The translations under genes were made by a program, and so were the position numbers. Source: Natrinema halophilum (GTDB taxonomy: Archaea; Halobacteriota; Halobacteria; Halobacteriales; Natrialbaceae). Taken from it: DNA of 64,000 nucleotides. The stretch covers positions 3,472,001 to 3,536,000 of the forward strand of contig NZ_CP058601.1 of assembly GCF_013402815.2 (NCBI RefSeq), in the 5' to 3' direction. Below, piece by piece: positions 32,976 through 43,206 of the stretch; the stretch's first letter is position 1; each line of letters opens with the position of its first letter. Below the pieces are notes generated by a model that had not been told where the DNA came from, made no database searches, and saw nothing but the letters and a program-made list of their open reading frames with translations.

Positions 32976-35000
32976 CTATCGCGCGTTCTCGAGTCCTTCG
33001 AGCGCGTCCGGGTTCTCGATGCTGCTCATGTCGCCTAACTCCTCGCCGACGTACGTCCCCTGGATGGCCCGACGGATGATCTTACCCGACTGCGTTTTGG
33101 GGAATTCGTCCACGTAGAGCACCTCTCGTGGGCGGAACGGTTTGCCGAGTTCCTCGCCGACCTGTGAACGCAGTTCCTCACGGAGGTCGTCCGTCTCGTC
33201 GACACCGTCCTCGAGGATGACGTAGGCGACGACTGCGGTGCCGGTGGTATCGTCGGGCGCGCCGATGGCTGCAGCCTGGTTGACCGCGTCGTGGTCGATG
33301 AGTGCCCCTTCGACTTCGGCGGGGCCGACCTTGCGGCCGGCGACGTTGAGCGTGTCGTCGGCGCGACCGTGGAGGAACCAGAACCCGTCGTCGTCCTTCT
33401 GGGCCCAGTCGCCGTGGTTCCACATGTCATCGAAGGTTGACCAGTACTCGTTCAGGTAGCGCTCGTCGCCCGACCACAGCGACTTCGTCATCGACGGACA
33501 GGAATCCCTCGCGACGAGGTAGCCGCGCTCGTTGTTCTCTTCGATTGAATTCCCTTCGCGATCGACGATGTCGATATTCATTCCGAGTCCCGGACCACCG
33601 AGCGTACAGGGTTTCAGCGGCTGGGTCGGCATCGGCATCAGGAAGCATCCGCAGATTTCGGTTCCGCCGGAGATGTTGATGATCGGCGCGTCGCCGCCGC
33701 CGACGTTCTCGTAGAACCACTCCCAGGATTCGGGGTCCCAGGGTTCGCCCGTCGAACCCAGGACGCGAAGCGACGAGAGGTCGTGGCCGGCGAGCCAGTC
33801 GTCACCGTGTTTCCGGAGCGCGCGTATCGCGGTCGGCGAGATACCAAACTGGGTGAGTTTGTGGCGGTCGATCATCTCCCAGAACCGATCCGGTTCCGGG
33901 TGGTCGGGTGCGCCTTCGTACATGAAAACGGTGCCGCCGAGGGTATGGGTGCCGATCAGCGTCCACGGCCCCATCATCCAGCCGATGTCCGACACCCAGA
34001 AGAACCGATCGGCGGGCTTGAGGTCCATTCCGAAGTAAACCTCTTTCGCACACTGCAGTTGGGCGCCAGCGTGGGTATGGACGATACCCTTGGGCTGTCC
34101 GGTCGTCCCCGACGAATAGAGGAGCATCGACTCCTGATCCGAGTCGAGCGATTTCGTATCGTATTCGTCGCCTCGCGTTTCGACGGCGTCGCTCCACCAC
34201 TCGTCGCGGTCGTCGTTCCAGGGAATCTCGTGCTCGCTGGTCTTCGCACTCGAGCCCAACCGATCGAAAACGATCGTATGCTCGACGTGTCCCGCCTCCG
34301 CGATAGCGTCGTCAGCGGCGGATTTGAGGAAGACGGGATTGCCGCGACGGTAGAAGCCGTCGCCGGTGAACAGCACGGTCGGTTCGGCGTCGGCGATCCG
34401 GGTCGCGGCAGCGTCCACGCCGAAGCCCGAAAAGATCGGGACGGCGATCGCGCCGATCTTGAAACACCCGTACAGGATCGAGACGACTTCGGGAACCATC
34501 GGCATGTAGAGCCCGACCGTGTCGCCCGTTTCGATGCCGCGTTCCTCGAGTGCGTTTGCCACCTGATTCGACTGCCGGTGGAGTTCGTGGTACGTTACCT
34601 CCCAGACGTCACCATCTTCTCCCTCCCAGATAGTTGCGACCTTGTTTCGCCGCTCTTCGCCGACGGTGGCGTGGCGATCGACGACGTTGTGGGCGACGTT
34701 GAGTTTTCCACCGGGGTACCAGTCGGAAAACTGCGGACCTTCGCTGTCGTCTCGTACCTCGTCGTACCCTTCGTAGAATTCGACTCCGAGGTAGTCGACG
34801 AGTTCGTCCCAGAACCAGTCGACGCCGCTTTCGGGTTCGTCCTCGATTTCCGTCGTCGTTCGTTCGATTAGTTCGTCGTAGTCGTCGATTCCGTACTCCT
34901 GCATGAAATCGAAGACGTTCGTCGACTCGACGAACTCCCGACTGGGCTCGTGTGCGATCTCGTCGATATCCTCGAGACGTGGACCCGTGTTCCCAGACAT
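32976..35000 (-). CDS. Acetyl-/acyl-CoA synthetase (AMP-forming)
   Basis: 674 aa from the ATG at 35000 (GTG at 35006 in frame). ATP/AMP motif YSSGTTGQPKGIVHTH, GRADDTLNVAGRKVGPAEVE adenylate loop, and C-terminal TQSGKIIRRAI with the acetylated/catalytic Lys. The N-terminal PQFSDWYPGGKLNVAHNVVDRH is typical of acetate-type ligases. Directly follows the 3-hydroxybutyrate-dehydrogenase-like gene, with 2 nt between them; the pair suggests short-chain acyl or ketone-body use (inference). Confidence 0.92.
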   Translation of the reverse strand: MSGNTGPRLEDIDEIAHEPSREFVESTNVFDFMQEYGIDDYDELIERTTTEIEDEPESGVDWFWDELVDYLGVEFYEGYDEVRDDSEGPQFSDWYPGGKLNVAHNVVDRHATVGEERRNKVATIWEGEDGDVWEVTYHELHRQSNQVANALEERGIETGDTVGLYMPMVPEVVSILYGCFKIGAIAVPIFSGFGVDAAATRIADAEPTVLFTGDGFYRRGNPVFLKSAADDAIAEAGHVEHTIVFDRLGSSAKTSEHEIPWNDDRDEWWSDAVETRGDEYDTKSLDSDQESMLLYSSGTTGQPKGIVHTHAGAQLQCAKEVYFGMDLKPADRFFWVSDIGWMMGPWTLIGTHTLGGTVFMYEGAPDHPEPDRFWEMIDRHKLTQFGISPTAIRALRKHGDDWLAGHDLSSLRVLGSTGEPWDPESWEWFYENVGGGDAPIINISGGTEICGCFLMPMPTQPLKPCTLGGPGLGMNIDIVDREGNSIEENNERGYLVARDSCPSMTKSLWSGDERYLNEYWSTFDDMWNHGDWAQKDDDGFWFLHGRADDTLNVAGRKVGPAEVEGALIDHDAVNQAAAIGAPDDTTGTAVVAYVILEDGVDETDDLREELRSQVGEELGKPFRPREVLYVDEFPKTQSGKIIRRAIQGTYVGEELGDMSSIENPDALEGLENAR

Positions 35001-35002
35001 TG

Positions 35003-35860
35003 TCACTCGTAGGTTAGCGTCATGCCACCATCAAACAACAGGTCGCCGCCGTCGAGGTGCTGGCCGAGATCGGAAAAGCCCAGCAAGAAGAGGTTGGCGA
35101 CGTCGATCGGTTCCATCATCTCCTTGACGCGGGACTGACCGAGCATGACGTCTTCGATCACCTCGTCGACGCTGATCCCGCGCTGTTCGGCCGTGTCCTC
35201 GAGCTGGGCCGTCACCAGCGGCGTCTTTACGTACCCGGTGCTGATCGAAAATGCCCGAATCGACCCATCTCCCTCGGCGGCGATCGATTGTGTGAGACCG
35301 CGGAGGCCGAACTTGGAGACGTTGTACGCGACCTTGTCGCTGGTAACGTAGTGCCCGTGAACCGACGCCATGTTCCCGACACAGCCCTCTCCGTCTTCGG
35401 TCTCGTGAAAGTGAGGGATGCACAGTTTCGAGAGGTAAAGTGGCGCTCGAAGCATGAGCCGATGCATGCGGTCGTACGTTTCCATCGGGAACTCGTCGAT
35501 CGGATCGATGTGTTGCATCCCCGCGACGTTCGCGAGGTACTTGACGTCGCCCAGATTCGCAGCATCCTCGACGACTTGCTCGAGGTCGTCATCGTCGGTC
35601 AGATCACCCGGAACCGACTCGATCGACCCCTCGAGATCGAGTTCCTCACCGCGCTCGACGGTTCCCACGAGTCCGTCCTCGTCGACGTCCGTGGCGGCGA
35701 CGGTCAATCCGTTACCGGCGGCGGCCAGCGCCGTCGCTCGGCCGATACCCGAGGCACCGCCCGTAACGACACAGACGTTCCGGTCGGTAAACGACTCGTC
35801 GGGGAACATGTAGATATCGTCGCGCGCCACCGTCGGTGGCGTGACCTGGTTCTGGGACAT
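35003..35860 (-). CDS. SDR oxidoreductase, 3-hydroxybutyrate-dehydrogenase-like
   Basis: 285 aa from the ATG at 35860; the frame extends upstream but loses homology. VVTGGASGIGRATALAAA is the NAD(P) motif, NVAGMQHIDPI matches the N-A-G motif, catalytic Ser in MASVHGHYV, and YNVSK supplies Tyr and Lys. The QHIDPIDEFP and TGYVKTPLV text resembles D-3-hydroxybutyrate dehydrogenases. Located upstream of the CoA ligase on the same strand. Confidence 0.88.
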   Translation of the reverse strand: MSQNQVTPPTVARDDIYMFPDESFTDRNVCVVTGGASGIGRATALAAAGNGLTVAATDVDEDGLVGTVERGEELDLEGSIESVPGDLTDDDDLEQVVEDAANLGDVKYLANVAGMQHIDPIDEFPMETYDRMHRLMLRAPLYLSKLCIPHFHETEDGEGCVGNMASVHGHYVTSDKVAYNVSKFGLRGLTQSIAAEGDGSIRAFSISTGYVKTPLVTAQLEDTAEQRGISVDEVIEDVMLGQSRVKEMMEPIDVANLFLLGFSDLGQHLDGGDLLFDGGMTLTYE

Positions 35861-36062
35861 GAGTCGGTACGGTATCCGTCTCCGTGGATCACGATAAAAG
35901 TGGGAGACGATCGTTCGCCAGTCGTGAGACACTCTGCGACGTGAATAGTCACGAATCGATTCTGGCGCACCGACGCCAGCACCGTCGAGCTCGAGCGAGC
36001 AGGTCTCTGCGGGGCCTCTACCGCTCCGTCACAAGATGTAACATCAATTATGAACGTCTGAC

Positions 36063-36079
36063 GTACGTTTATATGCCCG
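36063..36079 (+). promoter_or_regulatory. TATA element upstream of the coiled-coil gene
   Basis: GTACGTTTATATGC places a TATA box about 25-30 nt before the ATG at 36098. This spacing predicts a nearly leaderless transcript, common in haloarchaea. Confidence 0.5.
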
Positions 36080-36097
36080 GACGGGCCCCTAGTTGGT

Positions 36098-36403
36098 ATG
36101 TCGAACAACCGCGTCGAGACACTCGAATCGACGGTTGCGGAACTCGAGTCGACGGTAGAGGGGCTGACGGACGAGCTAATCGAGGCAAAAGAGCGGATTC
36201 GCGTTCTCGAGGCCGAACTCGATGCCGACACGCCGACGCGCGTCCCCGATCGACGGAGCGAGGGAGCAGAGATGGAGTCCGAGGAAACACCGGAAGCCGA
36301 ACCCGACGACGTGGCGGAAGCGACGGCAGACGCCGAGGGCACGGAACGGGCCGCGGGCGACGAAGCGGAAGACTCAGGTAGCGACGACATTATTGTTGCA
36401 TAA
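36098..36403 (+). CDS. Small coiled-coil protein, DUF7518-like
   Basis: 101 aa. Residues 1-45 are a heptad coiled coil (RVETLESTVAELESTVEGLTD); the rest is a Glu/Ala/Asp-rich tail ending DDIIVA. I recall the family as haloarchaeal DUF7518, found upstream of smc. It lies 88 nt before smc in the same direction and may be co-regulated. Confidence 0.8.
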   Translation: MSNNRVETLESTVAELESTVEGLTDELIEAKERIRVLEAELDADTPTRVPDRRSEGAEMESEETPEAEPDDVAEATADAEGTERAAGDEAEDSGSDDIIVA

Positions 36404-36491
36404 CTGCAGACCGCGTCGGAGTCGAGACCGCTGATGGGGTGTCCGACTCTGCGGCGACAGGGCACGGCGAAACGGAGGGCTTGTAACGAGA

Positions 36492-39400
36492 ATGTATATC
36501 AAGGCGCTCGTTCTGGACAATTTCAAGAGCTTCGGTCGGAAAACCAGGATTCCGTTCTACGAGGACTTTACGGTCGTCACTGGTCCGAACGGGTCCGGCA
36601 AGTCGAACATCATCGACGCCGTTCTGTTCGCGCTCGGACTGGCCAGGACCCGGGGAATCCGCGCCGAGAAACTGACCGACCTCATCTACAACCCCGGCCA
36701 CGAAGACGGCGATGCCTCCGGCGGCCCCCGCGAGGCAGTCGTCGAGGTCATCCTCGACAACACGGACGGGGCACTCGAGCGCTCGCAGGTCGTCAACGCG
36801 GCCGGGAGCGAGGACGTCGGCGACGTCGACGAGATCCGAATCCGTCGGCGCGTGAAAGAAACTGAGGACAACTACTACTCGTATTACTACCTCAACGACC
36901 GGTCGGTCAATCTCTCCGACATTCAGGATTTACTGGCACAGGCCGGCGTCACCCCGGAAGGGTACAACGTCGTCATGCAGGGCGACGTCACCGAAATCAT
37001 CAATATGACTCCCCATTCCCGGCGGGAGATCATCGACGAGATCGCGGGCGTTGCGGAGTTCGATGCGAAGAAAGAAGACGCCTTCGCGGAACTCGAGACG
37101 GTCCAGGAGCGAATCGACGAGGCCGAACTTCGAATCGAGGAAAAACGCGATCGGCTCGACCAACTTGCCGACGAACGCCGACAAGCAATTCGGTATCGCC
37201 GGCTCCGCCGCGAGAAAGAGGAGTACGAGGGATATAAGAAGGCCAGCGAACTCGAGGACAAACGCACCGAACTCGAATCGGTCGAATCGACGGTCGACGA
37301 CCTCGCGGACGAACTGCGCGAACTCCAGCGCGAACTCGACGAACGCGAAGGGAAGGTCGTCCGGCTACAGGAAGACCTCGAGGACTTAAACGCCGAGATC
37401 GAGCGCAAAGGCGAGGACGAACAGCTCCGGATCAAAAGCGAGATCGAGGAGATCAAAGGCGACATTTCGCGACTCGAGGACAAGATCGAAGCCAGCCAGG
37501 AGGCGATCGAAGAGGCCGAGTCCAACCGGCGCGAGGCGTTCGTCCAGATCGACCGCAAACAGGAGACGATCGACGACCTCGAAGCGGAGATGCGCGATCA
37601 CAAACTCGAGAAGGCCTCGATCAAGACCGAGATACAGGAACGCGAGGCCGAACGAGACGACCTCGAGGCGGAGATCGAAGCGGTCGACACCGAGTTCGAC
37701 GAACTGAAAGCCGAATTAAGCGAGCGAAAGGACGAACTGGAGACGGAAAAGACCGAGAAGAACGACCTCCAGCGCGAGCAAGACCGACTGCTCGACGAGG
37801 CCCGACGGCGTTCGAACGCCATCAGCGAGAAAGAGGAGACGATCGAGGACAAACGCGAGTCGATTCCCGAAATCGAAAGCCAGCGGGGTGACCTCGAGCG
37901 GGAACTCGAGAAAGCAACGCGCAATCGCACGAACATCGCGGAGGTCGTCGACGACCTGAAAGACGAAAAGCGCCGCCTCCAGTCGGACGTCGACGACCTC
38001 GACGACAAAATTCAGGCCAAACAGCAGGAGTACGCCGAACTCGAGGCCAACGCGGGCGAGAGTGGCGATTCCTCGTTCGGCCGCGCGGTGACGACGATCC
38101 TGAATTCGGGGATCGACGGCGTTCACGGTGCAGTCGCCCAGCTCGGGAACGTCCCCGGCGAGTATGCGGTCGCCTGCGAGACGGCTGCCGGCGGCCGTCT
38201 CGCGAACGTGGTCGTCGACGACGACGTCATCGGCCAACAGTGTATCGAACACCTCAAATCCCGCAATGCCGGTCGCGCGACCTTCCTGCCGCTTACGGAC
38301 ATGAGCCAGCGTCGGCTCCCGAACGCGCCTACCGATCCGGGAATCGTCGATTTCGCGTACAACCTCGTCGACTTTGATTCCCAGTACGCCGGCGTCTTCT
38401 CCTACGTGCTCGGAGACACGCTGGTCGTCGAGGACATCGAGACCGCCCGCTCGTACATGGGCGACTACCGGATGGTGACGCTGGACGGCGACCTCGTCGA
38501 AAAGAGCGGCGCGATGACCGGCGGTTCGGGCAGCGGCTCGCGGTACTCCTTTACCGGCGGCGGCGAAGGTCAACTCGAGCGCGTCGCGAAACAGATCACC
38601 GACCTGCAGGAGGAACGCGAATCGCTCCGCGAGGAGCTTCGGGGCGTCGAGGAGCGTCTCGACGATGCCCGCGATCGCAAGAGCGACGCGGCCGACGAGG
38701 TACGTTCCATCGAGTCCGAACTCGAGACGCTCGACGACCGACGGGAGACGATCGAATCCGATATCGAGGACCTGGAAGCCGACCTCGAGGAACTGCGGGC
38801 GGAACGCGAGTCCGTCGACGAACGGATGAACGAAATCGCAGACGAGATCGAGGCGAAAACCGCGACGGTCGACGCGATCGAAGCCGATATCGACGAACTC
38901 GAGACCGAACTTGCGGACTCGAAGATTCCCGAGCTGACCGAACAGATCGAGGAACTCGATGCGGAGATTGACGAGCGCGAGCGTCGAATTCAGGACCACG
39001 ACAACACGCTCAACGAACTGAGCCTCGAGAAAGAGTACGCCGAAGAGGCCATCGAGGACCTCCACGACGATATCGAAACTGCCCAGAACCGCAAAGCCGA
39101 ACACGAAGAGCGGATTGCGGAGCACGAACAGCAGATCGACGGGAAACGGGAGGCACTCGAGGAAAAGCGCGAGGCCGTCGCGGATCTGGAAGACGAACTC
39201 GCCGAGTTGAAAGACGAACGAAGCGATCTCAAGGAAGAATTGGCCACCGCTCGAACCAACCGCGACCAGCAACAGGATCGGGTCAACGCCGTCGAGAGCA
39301 AACTCGAGAACGCTCGCGAGCGCGCGAACAGCCTGGAATGGGAGATCGAGTCCCTGGAATCACAGGTTGGCGACTACGACCCCGAAGACGTACCTGACCA

Positions 39401-40064
39401 CGACACCGTCATCGAAATGATCGACCTCCTGGGCGCGGATATGGAAGCGATGGAACCGGTGAACATGCTCGCGATCGACGAGTACGACGAGGTTCGGACG
39501 GATCTCGAGAACATCGAAGAGGGGAAGGCGACGCTGGTCGAGGAAGCGGAGGGAATCCGCGAACGCATCGAGCAGTACGAGACCCAGAAAAAGCAGACGT
39601 TCATGGATTCGTACGATGCGATCGCCGCCCATTTCACCGAAATCTTCGAGAAGCTCTCGGAGGGGACCGGAACGTTGCATCTCGAGAACGAGGCCGACCC
39701 GTTCGACGGCGGACTGACGATGAAAGCCCAGCCGGGCGATAAGCCGATCCAGCGGCTGGACGCGATGTCCGGCGGGGAAAAGTCGCTGACCGCACTCGCG
39801 TTCATCTTCGCGATTCAGCGGCACAACCCGGCGCCGTTCTACGCGCTCGACGAGGTCGACGCCTTCCTCGACGCCGTCAACGCAGAGCGGATCGGGGAGA
39901 TGGTCGACGAGCTCTCGGAGAAGGCCCAGTTCGTCGTCGTCTCCCACCGAACGGCGATGCTCGATCGCTCCGAGCGGGCGATCGGCGTCACGATGCAACA
40001 GGACAACGTGAGCGCGGTGACCGGGATCGACCTGAGTAGCGGGGAGGTGCCGGCTGATGACTAG
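36492..40064 (+). CDS. smc: Chromosome segregation ATPase SMC
   Basis: 1190 aa. Walker A GPNGSGKSNIIDA near residue 32, coiled coil 170-500, hinge around 515-680 (GVHGAVAQLGNV ... GGSGSGS), second coiled coil 690-1010, signature MSGGEKSLTALAFIFA and Walker B FYALDEVDAFLD near the end. Full-length and typical. It loops DNA with ScpA; the stop codon lies inside the start of scpA (8-nt overlap). Confidence 0.98.
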   Translation: MYIKALVLDNFKSFGRKTRIPFYEDFTVVTGPNGSGKSNIIDAVLFALGLARTRGIRAEKLTDLIYNPGHEDGDASGGPREAVVEVILDNTDGALERSQVVNAAGSEDVGDVDEIRIRRRVKETEDNYYSYYYLNDRSVNLSDIQDLLAQAGVTPEGYNVVMQGDVTEIINMTPHSRREIIDEIAGVAEFDAKKEDAFAELETVQERIDEAELRIEEKRDRLDQLADERRQAIRYRRLRREKEEYEGYKKASELEDKRTELESVESTVDDLADELRELQRELDEREGKVVRLQEDLEDLNAEIERKGEDEQLRIKSEIEEIKGDISRLEDKIEASQEAIEEAESNRREAFVQIDRKQETIDDLEAEMRDHKLEKASIKTEIQEREAERDDLEAEIEAVDTEFDELKAELSERKDELETEKTEKNDLQREQDRLLDEARRRSNAISEKEETIEDKRESIPEIESQRGDLERELEKATRNRTNIAEVVDDLKDEKRRLQSDVDDLDDKIQAKQQEYAELEANAGESGDSSFGRAVTTILNSGIDGVHGAVAQLGNVPGEYAVACETAAGGRLANVVVDDDVIGQQCIEHLKSRNAGRATFLPLTDMSQRRLPNAPTDPGIVDFAYNLVDFDSQYAGVFSYVLGDTLVVEDIETARSYMGDYRMVTLDGDLVEKSGAMTGGSGSGSRYSFTGGGEGQLERVAKQITDLQEERESLREELRGVEERLDDARDRKSDAADEVRSIESELETLDDRRETIESDIEDLEADLEELRAERESVDERMNEIADEIEAKTATVDAIEADIDELETELADSKIPELTEQIEELDAEIDERERRIQDHDNTLNELSLEKEYAEEAIEDLHDDIETAQNRKAEHEERIAEHEQQIDGKREALEEKREAVADLEDELAELKDERSDLKEELATARTNRDQQQDRVNAVESKLENARERANSLEWEIESLESQVGDYDPEDVPDHDTVIEMIDLLGADMEAMEPVNMLAIDEYDEVRTDLENIEEGKATLVEEAEGIRERIEQYETQKKQTFMDSYDAIAAHFTEIFEKLSEGTGTLHLENEADPFDGGLTMKAQPGDKPIQRLDAMSGGEKSLTALAFIFAIQRHNPAPFYALDEVDAFLDAVNAERIGEMVDELSEKAQFVVVSHRTAMLDRSERAIGVTMQQDNVSAVTGIDLSSGEVPADD

Positions 40065-41193
40065 CGAGGGTACAGAGGAGCCGGAGACGACGAATGTGCC
40101 CTCGACTACTGCGAGCAGCGAGTCGCGGCGCGACTCGGAACAGGCGAGCAGGGAGTCGCAAAACGATCCGGGGGACGACGAAATTCCGCTTACCATCGTC
40201 GGTCACGAGGACCGCGAGCGGCCGGGCGACTCGAGTCCGGACGCGGGTTCGGCGTCGGTTGCGGGCGCGAACGGTGACGGGACAGGCGAACCCGAGGACC
40301 GAGCGGGCGAGTCGGTGCTCGAATTCACGGACGTGGAGACGCCCGAAGCCGCGGACGACGGTGTTGAGGACGAGGACGAAGACGATGTCGAGCCCGTCGA
40401 ACTACTCGTACAGCTCGCGAAAGACGGCGAAATCGATCCGTGGGACATCGACATCGTGGCGGTGACTGACAAATTCCTCGAGGCGCTCGACGACGTCGAT
40501 CTGCGAACGTCGGGTCGGGCGCTGTTCTACGCGAGCGTTCTCCTGCGGATGAAAAGCGACGAGTTGTTCGCTACCGACGAACCCGAAGACGAGGAACTCC
40601 CGCCGTGGGAGGCCCCCTTCGCCGACGACGGGGCGATGGCCGCCGAAGACGGTGACAGCCGGGAGTATCCGCCGGGGTTCGACCCGGTCGAGAACCTCGA
40701 GGAAGAGATGGAGCGCCGCCTCGAGCGTAAACACGCTCGCGGGAAACCGGAGACGCTGGACGAACTCGTTCGCGAACTCCGGACGGCCGAACGCGACACC
40801 TGGTGGAAGGAATCGCGCAGTTACGACACGAGCGATTCGCCCAGGGGATACGACCGCGGTGTCCAGGAGCTGAACTACCACTCCGGCGACGACTTCCGGG
40901 TCGACGACGAACCGACCAGCGACGACGTCACCCACACGACCCACGAAGAGGACATCGAGGCGGTTATCGACGACGTCGAAGCCGAACTCGAACGCCACTA
41001 CGAAGGGGGCCGAGACGAGGTGTTGTACGCCGAGATCGCCGAGATCGGCGGCACGCGCGTGATGACGTACCTCGCACTGCTCTTTCTGGCCCACCGCGGT
41101 CGGGTCACGCTCGAACAGGACGAACTGTTCGGAGACCTCTGGGTCACGGAAGTGACGGTGGAGTCGAAAGCGAACGAAGCGATCGCGGATTGA
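40057..41193 (+). CDS. scpA: Segregation and condensation protein ScpA
   Basis: 378 aa. Residues 1-110 are an acidic, disordered extension. Then EPVELLVQLAKDGEIDPWDIDIVAVTDKFLEAL is the ScpA N-terminal domain, and LLRMKSDELF supports it. The C-terminal winged helix (VLYAEIAEIGGTRVMTYLALLFLAHRGRVTLEQDELFGDLWV) binds the SMC head. Overlaps smc by 8 nt, so the operon is tightly coupled. No ScpB gene follows. Confidence 0.95.
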   Translation: MTSEGTEEPETTNVPSTTASSESRRDSEQASRESQNDPGDDEIPLTIVGHEDRERPGDSSPDAGSASVAGANGDGTGEPEDRAGESVLEFTDVETPEAADDGVEDEDEDDVEPVELLVQLAKDGEIDPWDIDIVAVTDKFLEALDDVDLRTSGRALFYASVLLRMKSDELFATDEPEDEELPPWEAPFADDGAMAAEDGDSREYPPGFDPVENLEEEMERRLERKHARGKPETLDELVRELRTAERDTWWKESRSYDTSDSPRGYDRGVQELNYHSGDDFRVDDEPTSDDVTHTTHEEDIEAVIDDVEAELERHYEGGRDEVLYAEIAEIGGTRVMTYLALLFLAHRGRVTLEQDELFGDLWVTEVTVESKANEAIAD

Positions 41194-41248
41194 TTCGGTA
41201 TCCCGTGCCGTTCGCTCGATTTGGGACTGGCACCGGCGCGATTCGCAG

Positions 41249-42460
41249 TCACGACGACGAGGGCTGAGGAAGCCGAAGGGTAAGCAGGATCGTCACGGCC
41301 AGTATCCCGGCTAACAACAGATATCCTTCGTCGAAGTAGCCGCGGTCTGCGAGTCCGCCAAAGAAAACCGGCCCAACCGCACCGCAGGTTGCTGATATGG
41401 TTCGAATCACGCCAAGGCCAGTCCCTTGGATATCTTCGGCAATCGCATCGGAGAGAAACGATTGCGTGATTGCGCCCGAACCGAGCATCGTACTTACGAG
41501 CGCAGTGGCCCCGACGAGAAGCCAGAATCCCTCGATAACTGGAAGCAGTCCGAGTCCGATAACGGGACCGATGAGCACGAGCAGAAGTGCGCTACGTGTC
41601 CCAATCCGGTCGTAGGCCGCACCGGCCAGCGGTTTGACGAGGACTCCACAGGCGAAGAAGGAACTGAATAGCAGCCCTGCCGTCGCCGACGACATGCCTT
41701 TTACTTCGACCAGGTACGTGGGGTAGAGGCCGGTAAACGATTGCCACGTTATGATATACAGGAAAAGAATGAACGTTACGAACGCCAGATTTGACTGCCG
41801 CAACTCACCGATTACGTAGCGGGCACGTTCCGGCGAGAGTGTGTCTCCTCCGCTTTCCGTCGGTGTCTGGACAGGAAGAACGACCCAGAGCGAAATGCCG
41901 ACGATAACGAGCAGCGGGATCATGAAGCCGAGACCCGCTTGCCAGAAAACACCAGCAGCAAGCGCCGCGGCAATCGGCGGAAAGATCGTCTGTCCGAGAT
42001 CGCCCATTGCCATCGTAACGCCGAGGGCACTACCAATTCGGTCCGGGTAGATGTCCGAAATGATCGTAATCCGGGCGATCGGATACAGTGACTGGCCGAA
42101 TCCGATAAACCCCGTCATGACAAACAGAACGATTGGTGACGAAGCGGCCACGACACAGCCGATTGCAACGGCAACGACGAACGCACCCACAGTCATGATC
42201 AGTCGCTCGCTGTATCGGTCCGCGAGAACGCCGCCAGGCAACTGTCCCAGTGCTGCCCCGAGCCAGAGGATCGTGACGAGAAATCCCGCAACGGTGAGGC
42301 TGAGATCGAACGATGTGCGGAGATGCGGGATAAGAACCGGATAGATCATTCGCGTCCCGAGTAATACCCCCCAGCCACTCGCGATCGTGGCGAGCAACGG
42401 CCCCCTGCCTTCTCCCCACAATTCGTCTACTTCCGCCCCGATCGATGAGATGATTTCCAT
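41249..42460 (-). CDS. MFS transporter
   Basis: 403 aa with twelve hydrophobic segments and the MFS motif GGVLADRYSERLIM between segments 2 and 3, repeated in variant form KPLAGAAYDRIGTRSALLLV. Substrate unknown. Alone, convergent with scpA. A TATA element lies about 43 nt upstream. Confidence 0.9.
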   Translation of the reverse strand: MEIISSIGAEVDELWGEGRGPLLATIASGWGVLLGTRMIYPVLIPHLRTSFDLSLTVAGFLVTILWLGAALGQLPGGVLADRYSERLIMTVGAFVVAVAIGCVVAASSPIVLFVMTGFIGFGQSLYPIARITIISDIYPDRIGSALGVTMAMGDLGQTIFPPIAAALAAGVFWQAGLGFMIPLLVIVGISLWVVLPVQTPTESGGDTLSPERARYVIGELRQSNLAFVTFILFLYIITWQSFTGLYPTYLVEVKGMSSATAGLLFSSFFACGVLVKPLAGAAYDRIGTRSALLLVLIGPVIGLGLLPVIEGFWLLVGATALVSTMLGSGAITQSFLSDAIAEDIQGTGLGVIRTISATCGAVGPVFFGGLADRGYFDEGYLLLAGILAVTILLTLRLPQPSSS

Positions 42461-42494
42461 TCAGGAACTCGGTATACCCGAGTCCCCAATCCGG

Positions 42495-42516
42495 AATAAC
42501 AGTTTATATATTCCTG
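42495..42516 (-). promoter_or_regulatory. Likely promoter for the MFS gene
   Basis: Read on the - strand, GGAATATATAAACTG contains a TATA box centred near 42507. The expected start site near 42480 would give about 20 nt of leader before ATG 42460. It could also serve the opposite strand. Confidence 0.4.
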
Positions 42517-42578
42517 TCGACTACATTTGAACTGAATGCTCACAAGCGTTTCGCCCGCACCGGCGAAATGTGGGGGCG

Positions 42579-43173
42579 ATGTCCAGGCCGGACGACGCCC
42601 TCTTTCGTATCCGCGTCGAAACGTTCGCGGTGATCCGGAAATTGCTACCGGTCGCCCTGCTCGCGGGCGCGTTGGTCGGTCCGCTGTTGATCGCTGAACC
42701 GACTACCGGGAAATGGCTTTCAGCGCTGCTTTTCTTGGTGGTCCTCGTCGGCCTCCACCTCGCGAGCCGCCTGCCGCTATATCCGGCCCACACGTTCGGG
42801 ATCGAGTATCGATTCGAGGAGGTTCCACTCGAGGGCGAACGACGCCGTTGCGTTCGTTGCGCCACGCTCGTTGCATCAGGTGTACGTCGACAGTATGCGC
42901 GCCAGCTCGTCGTACTCGGCGTTCCGATCCACACCCTCGAGTGGGAGCAACGACTTCTGTGGCGACTGCATCGCACTCGATGAGCAGGCGGATCCGACCA
43001 CCGATTCGACTCCGGAGTCGGCGAGATCGTCGCCAGCCGATTCCGGATCGCGGTCGCCAGTATCGTCCGATACTCCGCCCGCGGGCCGCGAATCTGGACA
43101 CGCCGATCGCGCCCGGCGAGTCGATCAGCACGACGAGACGACGGCGCTCGAACTCAAACGCGCTTTCGAGTAG
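42579..43173 (+). pseudogene. Zinc-ribbon membrane protein split by a frameshift
   Basis: The frame from ATG 42579 encodes two membrane segments (LLPVALLAGALVGPLLIA, LLFLVVLVGLHLASRL), then CVRCA and RQLVVLGVPIHTLEW, and stops at 42983 after an unrelated tail. In another frame the sequence continues SNDFCGDCIALDE and ends ELKRAFE at 43173. Removing one G near 42944-42948 joins them as HTLEW-SNDFCGDC, restoring the second CxxC of a zinc ribbon. It is either a true frameshift or a sequencing error. Confidence 0.65.
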
Positions 43174-43206
43174 CGGGCTCGCATCGGTGCCGGTCAGCAG
43201 CGCAGT

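Noticed and set aside
37716-39272. Long antisense open frame inside smc
   Set aside because: It is the shadow of GC-rich coiled-coil codons; smc is complete and unquestioned.
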